Shown piece after piece: positions 22,711 to 34,300 of a DNA stretch of 64,000 nucleotides. The notes under the pieces were generated by a model. It was not told where the DNA came from. It saw only the letters and a program-made list of their open reading frames with translations, and searched no databases. The translations under genes and the position numbers were made by a program. The stretch comes from Trichostrongylus colubriformis (lineage: Eukaryota > Nematoda > Chromadorea > Rhabditida > Trichostrongylidae), in assembly GCA_963978905.1 (NCBI GenBank), contig OZ022260.1, forward strand, positions 11,831,725-11,895,724. The letters are read 5' to 3'. Numbering within the stretch: the first letter of the stretch is position 1; each line of letters starts with the position of its first letter.

Positions 22711-25700
22711 ATGACCGTGAATTATATGCGAGATGCAGCAACCGTTAGATTGGGCACATTCATAAAGTTATTATTTCGTTGGAGAGGTAGTGTATGGAAA
22801 ATTATCTGGAAAGAACTCACCATTTATCTCTTCATCTACTTTAATATCTGGTTAGTTTGAATCTTATGATTCAATCGATTCAACATTGTAAGCTCAAGGA
22901 CAAGGTCCTCACATTATTGGGCACTTCGCCTTGGTGGGTTTTTTTAACCCGTCACTAACAGTACGACACTGATGAAAAGTGATCTCAAATTGTAATCGCC
23001 GAGTTTTCGCACCCGGATGGCGGTAGAGAATCAAGCGAGTTAGTCCAGTCATAATTAGCTCAATGAGAGCGGCAAACACGCAACGGAGCGGACAGACAAC
23101 TTCTCGTCGCTGTAGTGGGCGTTGCCTCGGCGCCGCGCCTATTACAGCTGGTTGCCGCAGTTGAGCTGAAGGTATATGTAGATGATTCGTTCCAAAAGAA
23201 AAGGCGAATGACTGCCAATTCCTCCACCCCCTATACACCCAAGATGGTCACTTCATTGAAATGTACAACTCTCAACGGGTACGACTATGGCAGCCATTTA
23301 CAGCGTTCTGTACCGATTCTTTCTGAAAGGCTCTGAATATGGTGGAGTATTCGAACGCCTGGTTAGACATTGTCGTACATTATCCCGTGAAGCAGCTACT
23401 GTGTTATCATTTGCTATGGGATTCTATGTGTCGCAAATTTCGGATAGGTGAGTTTATAGTGAAGATAGAAAGATGAAGTCTGTACTGTTTGAACGGCTGG
23501 CTGGCCTACTCCCTCACCGTCTTCATTTACCCCTCAGCGGCTGGTGATGCAGGTGGGGGAATGAAAGAGAAGAAACGGAAAAGGTGTTCCACTTCTCACA
23601 AACTAGACCCTTTCAACTATTTCTTTCTCCATCTAGCGCTTCCGTTTTCTCATTTCTCAATTCAACAAAATTACTTTTTCCTATGTCTTTGATACGAATC
23701 GCACCGTACGTTCTATTTAGGTGGTGGAAGGTGTTCATGACAATTCCGTGGCCAGACACTCTTGGACTTCAGATCTGCTCTTTTGTCAGGACAAGAACTG
23801 GAGATGAAGCAGCAGTACGAACTTATAACGATTTCACAGCAATTTAATCTTACAATTAAATTAGAAGTTAGAGCTGTCCATAACACTGCCGCCACCTTAC
23901 TCCTAATAGATACATTCCAAAAGCAATCATTCAGATGGATACCCCTTCGATCTGTGAGGTTTATGGGTCAAAGAATAACTGGCAATACACGTTCTACAGC
24001 TAGAAGATGAGGCAAGATAACGATGGGGGCCTTCCATTCAGTGAAATATACTGGTCATTTGCTCACATCTCTGTGAGGCCGCCGTCAGACTTTACCTTTT
24101 TGCGATTCTGCGATTTTGCGACGTCGAACGCTTGCACGCGGTGGTACGACCCTAAGATTGCGCAATGCCGCAACTTCGCGTGCGGAGCCGCGACACTGCA
24201 GAATCGCAAAATCGTAGAATTGCAAAATCGCAGAATCGCAAAGTTGCAAAGCCCGGCGGCGGCCTGACTAGTGCTGGGCTGATGTCCCTCTCCCTTTTGT
24301 GTCTGGTCCTCTGCTTGAGCGTGTACTTTCCACTCAGGCAGAAAAAAAAAAAAAATTACTGTTTCAGTCACGTCTTTTAAGACATGAAGGGGATGCCTAG
24401 GCAATTAGTAAGCAACTTTAAAAAAAGGCTGAGTATTCAGGCTTTTCTGTACATCTGAATTAGTACTCGTCTAGTTCTCGTATTTCACCATCAGAAACAT
24501 TTACTGTCATTATCCTCAGCGGTTTCTTTTCATTTTTTTCACCAGCGATCCGAGCATATCATCTTCCATTTTCCAGGAAAAAAGCCTTCGCCCAGTTCGC
24601 AGCTTGAAAATTCCGTGCGAGTAAGGACGCAGCCGACTAACTTACCTACGCCTGGGGGTACCCGGGGTGGTGATTATCGCCGTTTGTGCAGCATGAAAGT
24701 CGAGGCACTAGGAAGTACAGCAGCACAGAAAGAACTGGATGAAACGGCCAAAGATCCGAGAAGTGGGACCATCCTTTCCGCGCTTCTACCTTCTACCTTC
24801 TTCCGGGTTATGTCAGCCAGCAGCGAACGGGGTTTGTACCCTAATGTCAGGATGCCGCATGACGATGAGCGGCGTGCGACACAGTGTGTGCGAGCTTTGC
24901 GCGTCGCGGTAGTTGGGTCTTGGAACGATTGCAACGTAATGCAAATGGTGCGATACGCAGTTGACTTCTAATCACTTCGGGACCTAACAATTTAGCTCGT
25001 CCGCACTGTTTGACTTGCGACATGCCGCAGTGCGGCATCCTGACATTAGGGTACAGACCCGCAGCGAACGTTGCCCCATCGTGACAGCGATTCGGCCAGT
25101 TAGGCCGCGGTCATACTGTACGTGTCTGCGGCAGGGCGTGGCCGCGTATCTTGCGTCTCCACACTGCCTCGTTGCCTGCGTCATCTCTGCACCTCCCCCG
25201 TGCCACTCTCTCTCACAGGCAGCGAGAGAGAGTGGCACGGGGGAGGTGCAGAGATGACGCAGGCAACGAGGCAGTGTGGAGACGCAAGATACGCGGCCAC
25301 GCCCTGCCGCAGACAAGTTAAGTATGACCGCGGCCTCAAAGGAATCGTCAGCGGAAATCCCGTTATTCTAATTCCCTTTAAAATCAGTGTATCAAATGAA
25401 AATACTTCAAGGAAAACTTTTAAAAGAGTGAAAAATTCCTTTTGTTTCGATTAAAAAGTTGAAAATATGAAGAAGATGCAGTCCGTTTGAAATCTCGCCA
25501 AAAGATTGCAGCAGTCGCCGATGAGCAAATAGTTTCTTGACGGTCGGATACGCAGACAGAAATTGGGCGCTTTTCTTCGCGCCCAATTGCTGTCTGCGTA
25601 TGCGACCGCCGTCCCCTATCGCGCATTTGCTCCTCAGCTCTCCATGGCCGACACCCACCTGGACGCCACACCCCGTTGGACCCAGACTTTGAGGAGCTAT

Positions 25701-28252
25701 ATCTCAGCCGGATTGTAATTTTTTTGCGGAAAACTTTGCATGCGGCCCTCAGTAAGCAGTAAGAACAAAAGTATATGGGTAACAAAGAAACTTTTTTCCT
25801 TGGACAATTCCTTCAAACGCTACAGCTCGAAGTGAAGCGCGATAATGAGGTCGCCATAAAGACCTCTAGAATGCTCTACCTGACGCAGGTTTTGCCACGG
25901 ATCATCTCTTTTGGGCTCGAACGTTCGTTTGCAAACATTGTCGTTACTTGTCGCTTTCTTTCATTGCTCCCTCCCATTCCTTGCATTCGAAGATTAAGTG
26001 CTCCAGTTTTATTCCGTAGTCCTCAAGTAATCAGTACATTTCATAGAGGCTCATTGCAGAAAACCGATCGGATGATCCGAAAAACAGTAATGCGCTATGT
26101 AATATTGTGTTATGTGCTTGTATTTCGAGACATAAGTGAAAGAATTCGACGTCGATTTCCCACGTATAATCATCTGGTGAGTGTCCCGTGTCATTGAAGT
26201 CTATAGGTAGGCAACAACGCTTGGATGCATGGATAATGCAAGCATTTTCGGACATGTTGGTCAAAAAGAAAGGTTGAAGACATCACATAGATAACTTTGA
26301 TTTAATTTCAACGTTTGGAAACACATTCCATACTCCCCAGGATGTGAGCTGCATCACGGGTGTCATTGGTGGAAGGACATTGCTCAGGGAACGGCCTAAA
26401 CACGTCCATGCACATCCACCATTAGGACCAAGATGCTGCCAGCCCATACCAATAGTGCAATTTGTAGTTAAAGACACCGGGAGGGGTAAAATTGGCATCG
26501 TGGAACACTTGTGTAATATTAACGGAGAGGGCTCAACAGTATAACAGAGCAAAAGGAAGGAATTAGAGAGGCAAAAATCCCGAGAAATAGAAAATCTGGA
26601 AACAACCTTCTCGCTATTTCTCTTTCGCGTCCCTCTGCGTCACTAACAGTGGGATAGGTGCAGGCAGCGAGGCCAGGATGAGACCTCCAACGTCATTCCG
26701 TTCTTGTGGCCACCCCCCCCCCCCGGGGCATGCGTGGCAGCGCGAGTCGCAGTGCCACGAGGTCCAGTTGGGACTCCAAGCCCCACGATTTCAATGCGAG
26801 TTTCAGCACAGATCGGCTCTTCTGAACTGCAGTAGTTTCAGAAAAATACCTTCCTAATTCTCACTTTCTCCATACCCCAGACGGTGCCATTGAACATCTG
26901 TATTCACCACTTGCGCCACACCAAGCAGATCGAATGCTCAAAGTCTGCATATAATGAAGAGACCAATAAATAGAACTTTTTTCTTGTCAATGAAACCAAT
27001 GAAAAGAACTTCTCCTTATCAATGAAAGTATAGCATGTTGTGTAATTTCAAAATATCGACGCTTCTACTAGTGAATTTTTTTTCAATTTGTTACGTAATC
27101 ACATCAAAATTTTGTAAAAGGAAAAGATATAATTCAGGTACCCTCTCTGTTGACCGAAGCCGAGAAAAAAAGAATCGAAAACGAAGACATCAAACGAGTT
27201 TATTGGATGCCAATCGAATGGGCAACACAGTTACTGAAAAAATGCTATAAGAAAGGTCAAATCGACGAGTATCATTTTGGAGTACTTTGCGAGGTACGAA
27301 TACCACGCATTGAAAATAACGGACGGTGTGTAGTGGATGGTGCAGAAGGAGCCGATGCGACTTTGCGGCGCTGTGCAATTCCCGGTGTTAATTCCCCACC
27401 ATGCTCGTCATAAAGATACTGCGCGCGATCCTTCTGCATTACACCATAGATGCTTAATGAACGTGCATTTTAGACAATAATGAAGTTTCGTGAGATGATG
27501 CACAATCTGCTTTCATACGACTGGGTGAACGTGCCCTTGGTATACACACAGGTTAAAAATTAACTATTTCATTTACACTAATTTGTTTAATAAGTGCTGC
27601 GTGCGTACCGAATACGATAGATATAGATTTATCAGTCGTGGGTAGGAGCCGATTAGGCGAATTTTCGCGCGGCCGCCCGCGTCGAACGGCGCAGAAAGGG
27701 TGAGTTGTTCGTAGTTTTATTCGTTGAAACAGCAATAACCACAACATATAAGAATATGCGAAGCTTCCAACTCGCAATCTTCGAAGGCCCTTCATAACAC
27801 CAGCCCACTACATACTAAGCGGAATTCCAGCGAGTGCGGCAAAGCGGAAATTCGACCAATCGACCCCCACCCATAAGTAGTCAACTATACAGCTCGGATA
27901 TTCTTATATGTTGTGGTTGTTGCTGTTTCAACAGATAAAGCATATACAGCATTGCCATAATGGCATTACACTCGGAATATTGGATTATGGGATACACAAA
28001 ATACAGATCAGAACGTTACTTTGGCAGTGGATCAGCAGCAGCGCTCCCTGGGCAGGAACCCGGCCGTCCTTGAAGTCCTCGGGTCCTCAACTTCTCGTCC
28101 CCGCGCTTCCTCTTCCCGTCCCTTGGAGGGCTTTTCCCAGCTCGTCCTTATCGCTGCTCGTCATCTAGAATGTTTCTGTGGTTAGGAGAAGTGCCCCTAT
28201 GATTCATCCTCCTTCAGTTCCCTTTACCCTTCGCATAGTTTGAATCTATGAA

Positions 28253-28323
<71 letters not shown>

Positions 28324-31300
28324 ATATATCCAAGAGGTAGGATGGAAACAATAGCCGGACTGGAGCTCTATAGTTTCACTTAACGGAACCGTCCACGTAA
28401 AAATGAGTTTCTTTGCTACCCATCTATTTACGTTGTCTTTGCCTAATAAGGGCCGCATGCGAAGTTTCATGCGGAAAAGTGAGAAATCAGCCAAGATACA
28501 CCCCTGATTTTTTCGGCCGGGTGGGCGGGGCCTCCGAGTAAAAGTCCCGTCCCGTCGTCCGCCTCGGTTGGGAACGTAAAGTGAGACCGTTTACGTAACT
28601 TTCTGTATTTACAATGCGTCTCCGACCGCGGCGGACGACGGGAATGGCACTTGCTCGGAAGCCCCGCCCACCCGCCTAAGACTTTGTGGTGCTCTATCTC
28701 AGCAGTATTCATATGTTTTTACCTTTGCATGTGGCTCACATTAGGCCAAAACTATGTAAATATATGGGTAACAAAAACTCATTTTCCGGTGGACAATTCC
28801 TTTGATTACATGGGAAAGCATGAAAAACAGATTGATCAACATCAAGCAATTTAATCTTACAATTAGTTACTTACTACTTCAGTTCAATAGGTGGGGTTCG
28901 GGAGATCTGCGAGTATTTCCATAGGGTTCCAGCAGCTTCATACAAGAAAGAAATCAGATTGTTATAAATGCAACCAAGCATGAGGAAAAAGTATAGGTTT
29001 AGGTTTTTGGCTTCAATCTGTCCCGTGTCAGGATCTGATCCACGCACGTGCAGGTGGCAGTGCACCTCACTGTCACTGCACAACCTTCACAAGGGTATGT
29101 GTCATTAGGGCAGAAAATTCGCGTGGCCGCATACGCGATGGTGCGAGTTAGCGACGCCGTGCATGTTGAGTCCTTAAGATAACGCGAAGAATGATTGGTA
29201 AGGCATCATCATCGCTTTCGGACCCACTCCATTGCTGCGCTCATTGCTCGCACCGCCGCGCCGCATGTCAAACGTCGCAACGCGAGCTTTCTGTCCTAAT
29301 GGCACACACCCAACGCAGAAAATCTTGGACAAATGGGGGTGCGGCAATTGTGGGAGTTTAGGTTGTTCACATCTGTACGGTTGCTTACTTCGGTATCACA
29401 TGTCTTGCAAATCAGCCTATTAAAGAACAGGTAATTATAAGCGTCGCGAAATTTTGTAGGATTTTCCTGTTTATGAGTGAACTTTAGGGTCCAAGATTAT
29501 GGATTAATGATTTTGTGATACCAGTTTATGGTGTTTATGAGTTTATTTTCTTTGTTGGATGGCTTAAAGTCGCTCAGGTGGGTATGAGAAAACAAGAGAA
29601 ATCAAAAACAAAAAGAAAAAGTAGAAGAGAAATGCTCAGAATCCTTGGCCAATACAGCCTTCGCGATCTCATGAAGATGATCTGTGAAAAAATCACATGG
29701 ATAGTCATACACACATCTTCCGCAACAGAGCGGAGCTTGCCCTCAAAAGGGCGGTGCCCCTCGAAGACACCGATAGGGGTAACATTGGCAAATAATGGAA
29801 TAGTTGTGAAACAAGTGGGCTAAGTCATCCAACCGCGAATGTCAGACTGCCCTTGCAGCAAAATGTCTAGCGTATGCTAGTAAGATCAGGTAGACCGGGA
29901 GTAGAGAATCGCTGTAGGAGCGTGATAAGTTGTTCAATCCTATGGCGCCCTTTTTCGATGACAACTTTGTCTTAGATCATCCTCCTGCACTGCAATATTC
30001 GTCTTTCCATTTCTCAATTTCTCCTTGCCCTTGGTAGTGCCTTTAACAGATGCTGCCCACGCTCTTTACCATCCACTTTCACGGAATGTGTAGCCTTATA
30101 TCGAATTTTCGCTTTGTTGCGTCGCACTCGTGGTGTCAAGAGCACAACTTGCCGACGTCGGATGGGATTTCGCTCGCGACTTAAGTAGCTGGTACCATGG
30201 AGCTCCTCCAGAAATAACCGTTTACCTCATCATTATCTAAAAACAATACCTTTTGTGTTTTAAAAAGACAAATAAGTAAACTAAAAAGTAAAAGGAACAA
30301 TAGCATTACATGATAACAATCCTAATCAATAGATAATCAATTCAGGCGTAAAACTTGAGAGGGAGTGTACGCAGTGTACGCCATTACATGCAAAAAAAAA
30401 TCCGCGGCGCCGCTCGCTGCGCGCAGCTACGCGGAAATTCGACATAAGGCTACAGACTCAATCTACACACTCAATTACGGTACACCTCTAAGCCAATATC
30501 AGATGATGATGGCGCCATTGCCACCTGTATGACCAGAGGGTCAGGTCGTGTTGATGCCAGTCAGACCTCTCATCACTTCAAGATCGCTTAATGGATGAAG
30601 GATAAGGTTTTCGACGTTAATCAGTCCTTTCTGTGGAATACACCGCCCATTTTAGTTCCATTCGGAATCCTGGTGGTAGGTGATTCGACTATAGATGTAC
30701 AGTGACTTGCGGAGACCAGCCGATGTACAAGTCAGAGCTTTTATCCTCATATAGAAGACTGGTACCATTCAGCTACACGAAAGGGATAGAGAAGTCTTGG
30801 TTGGCCTTGGCTGACGTTGATGCGGGATTTGAACCCCGCACCATGAAGCGGAGGTGCGCGCCACCTGTCACTACACCACCTCCGCCCTCAGAATTTGTTA
30901 CCAGCACAGAGACATAAACACCCGTGCGCTAGCTACTATTGCTTAGGCTAATACGTATGCTGATAGCATTAATTTCATGAATAGGAGTAGAAATAGCAGT
31001 ACCGAAACGGTTTTTTTTTCAATTCTGCAACCACTTTTTTACCAGGTGATGCTGAATCCATTCGGACTGGATGAAGACGATTTCGAGATTGACATGCTGA
31101 TAGAGAGGAATTTACAGGTGCTGGCGGGATTTTTTTGGCAAATCTTTTGGCCCTGGTTGCTTGACTTGAATTTGCTTTTGTGCAAGCAAAACTGCTCCTT
31201 TATTCGTCTGTGGAGTAATCGTAGATGATACGATGTTGATGATGCGGTTCATGAATGATAATGAGGGGGGATTTTTTCAGATTGGCTATTCGTACGTGGA

Positions 31301-34300
31301 GAGCATGTATGAACGACTTCCACCGCTAGTTCATGTTGATGTAGCGGCACTCCCTCACACCAAAGTACGAGTTTCTAATGCATAACGATCAGTTTTAAAG
31401 ATCTTGTATAACAAAGATTACATCAGTGCTAGATCCGAGTTACAGTAATTTTTGTCACCACGAAACACCTACAGGGAAGCTAAGGTTATACGCAGTACAC
31501 CGCTGCCCCACCCAAATTACAGTAAACTTTGCCAGCACAGAACATCTTTAGTGACGCTAGTCATGATCCCCTATGTACCCTTCACCTTCTATGAGAGGTG
31601 CGTGGGCAAGGAATAACCGCTTATTGATTTGGAATGGTCTGAGCTAAGGAGCTACAGTGAAAAAAGAGTATGGCGTGTATAATTTGTGCAATAACAGCGA
31701 TTAAAAATTAATTTACGCTTTTACTTTTGTTTTGAAAAAAATTACATTCCAAAAATTTTTTAACCGTTGCTGCTGGTGTAGTGAAGGTGTGGGTCTCAGT
31801 ACGATGCTAGATTTCCTTCTAAAGCTCATTGTATCCTAATTACCAAATGTACGCAGTTGCACTCCATCGGATTCACATCTTGGAACTCACCTTGAGTATG
31901 GAAGGTGTACAATGTGTCTGGCACACCCTAAAATGGGCGATGCTTAACAAGAAACAACAAAAAATGCACATCATGAGTGAGCGGTGACTCGTCCACGTTG
32001 GGCGGGGCGCGTACTCAAAGGTGCTGATCTAAACAAAGAATGAATTCGCCTGCACTGTGATTATCGGCTGCAATTTACTTGAGATGAGCAGCAAGTTTGT
32101 GGAAGACGAGCGAGTGTTTCGCCTAAAGTGGGCGGAGCATGCCATGGGAGGAGCGGTGCTTCCTAATCAACCTATGTTTCGAATACACCGTAATAAAAAA
32201 ATCTTAAAAGCTACTCAGAAATCGCCTCTTTATTTCACTACTTCCAACATCGCGCAGAAGAACATACAAGTGCAGACGGATCTTATTTTACGTTAAGGCA
32301 TCGATGGCTCTGATCAAACAAGCAAATCCGATGGTTGGTTCGGTGGCCAACGTGAACGTGCCTAGAGCTGAGCAACAAGTCATCAGTAAGGAAGACGTAG
32401 AATTGATAAGAAAACTCGTGGTGAGTCGCTTCTCCACACTTTCCAATAACAGTGGGTTAAGTGCCTACGAAGTGCAGCAGGTCGAGGTGATCGATCGTTG
32501 AAGTGCTGGATGGTCCTACTGCGAAAATCAAAGGAGATAAGAATCCCAGAAAGTCAATAAATGGAACTCTGACCTTCGTGGCGGACGAGTTTTCCAGCGT
32601 ATCAATCGATAGTCTACCGACTGTGGTCACAAGGATCTGTGACACATGGCAGTGATACGCAATCAAATGACGCGCTGATCTGTGGGAGGAGCTCGCTCAA
32701 GGGACGTCTATAGGATTTAAGAGTTGCGTGAAAAGTTTGGGAGGCAATCGCGCCCCACACCTTCTTATTGGATTCCTACCATTTGTCTATCAATCCCATA
32801 TCTTTACTTCTTAACGTCCAATTTATCGCTTTTACCTATCTTGGTTGATTTTTTTGTTTACTGAAAAATTAGGACAGTAAGCAATTTGTGTTCAGGGTCC
32901 TCGATTTGGACGTCGCTTCGATTACTTCCAAGATAAGGATAAAACGGATAATGTGAATTTAACCAAACCACATTCAACAAAAAGTGTACGAAAGCATTTT
33001 TCATTCAACTGAAATGCTCTTGACGTTTATGGTGAATTGTTTCAGGAGAATGATGAAACGCAAGCATTGATAGTGAGTCAGAACTTTGATTAATCCACTT
33101 TTTCAAAAACATAAGGCACAGGAGTACAAAAGCTAGTGATTCAGGAGATAAGGGCCCAAACCTTTGGTGGTAAGGCTACGTGCGCGACCCATATAATAGC
33201 TACGTGATTACAATGCATCTTCCCAAAAGGAATCGGAAGGGACTTTGTGGGCTGTTTTCTGTGCCCAAGTAGGCAAATCCGTTGGCAGTAACACGCGTTA
33301 GGCACCAGTCACGTCGTCGCGGCGAAGGTCGCGACGGGTCGCGCGACGCCATTTACACCATGCTCCCGTCCCGGCTGCGTCCCAATTCTAGCATTTCTGT
33401 CGAAGAGCTTTTTCAGTCAATAGGAGCAAAAATTTAGAGACCGTAGCGTACTCGTGCATCTATACATACATGCCGCGCGATCTATTACTGTCGTTGTGAC
33501 GGCGCGTCTGGTACCTTTTCCAGTGTCGCAAAAGCCAGAAGGAAAGAAAAACATAGTTAAAGAACCGCTAGAAAGGATATCCGAAGGGAAAAAACAAATT
33601 TTGGGAAATTCTTCTTTTGGTGATTTTTTTGTCAACCATTGCAACGAGGCCGGACATTTTTGTAGTAACTAGGTGGTCAGGGGTGTGTGCCATTAGGACA
33701 GAAAATTTGCGTGGCTGCGTTTGACGCGAGACGAAGCGATTATACATAGAATGAGGGTTGGAGCACCATCAGTATCGTATGAGGGCCCATCCAATAGGGG
33801 GCGCATAGCTCGCACCATCGTATCGCATGTCAGACGCCGCAACGCATATTCTCTCCTAATGGCACACATCCGGGTGACTCTGTTATGCATATGCCGGACG
33901 CGACGCCGCTTGCGGTATCTCCCGTCCCCCCCCCCACCCTTCCCGTCTTGCAGCCGCACGGCTTTTTGTATACATATAGAGAGTATGTACAGGGGGTGCC
34001 CAAAAAAAAAGTAATTTTGCTCACGGCTCACATCTGCCAATTATACAAAACATAGGGAAACGAAAGAGATAAGAGTATTGGGGCAAAATATTCCCGAAAT
34101 ATTCTAAAAGCAGGAACAAGGTGTGGCTCCCTACGTTCACCTTTATAAAAATATGGAGCTTTCATTCGGCGCAGTATGGCTTTGCAGTACCTACAGTATC
34201 AAGGTCCGCTTAAACAGTGGAGCCAGGCTCCGTGGTAGGTATTTTGTGGGAGGCTTCCTAAGAATTGGCCCTTCGGTTCATGGAAGTCACAGAACCCCTG

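Noticed and set aside
24984..25454. Identical 30-residue protein on both strands
   Set aside because: It is an artefact of the perfect hairpin at 25103-25335, where both strands carry the same sequence.
25407..25785. 121-codon minus-strand frame
   Set aside because: It lies across a foldback repeat with a strong hairpin, and its residues follow the palindrome rather than a protein family.
30820..30897. Minus-strand tRNA gene
   Set aside because: The cloverleaf-like head is followed by a repeated body shared with three other loci, so it is a SINE.
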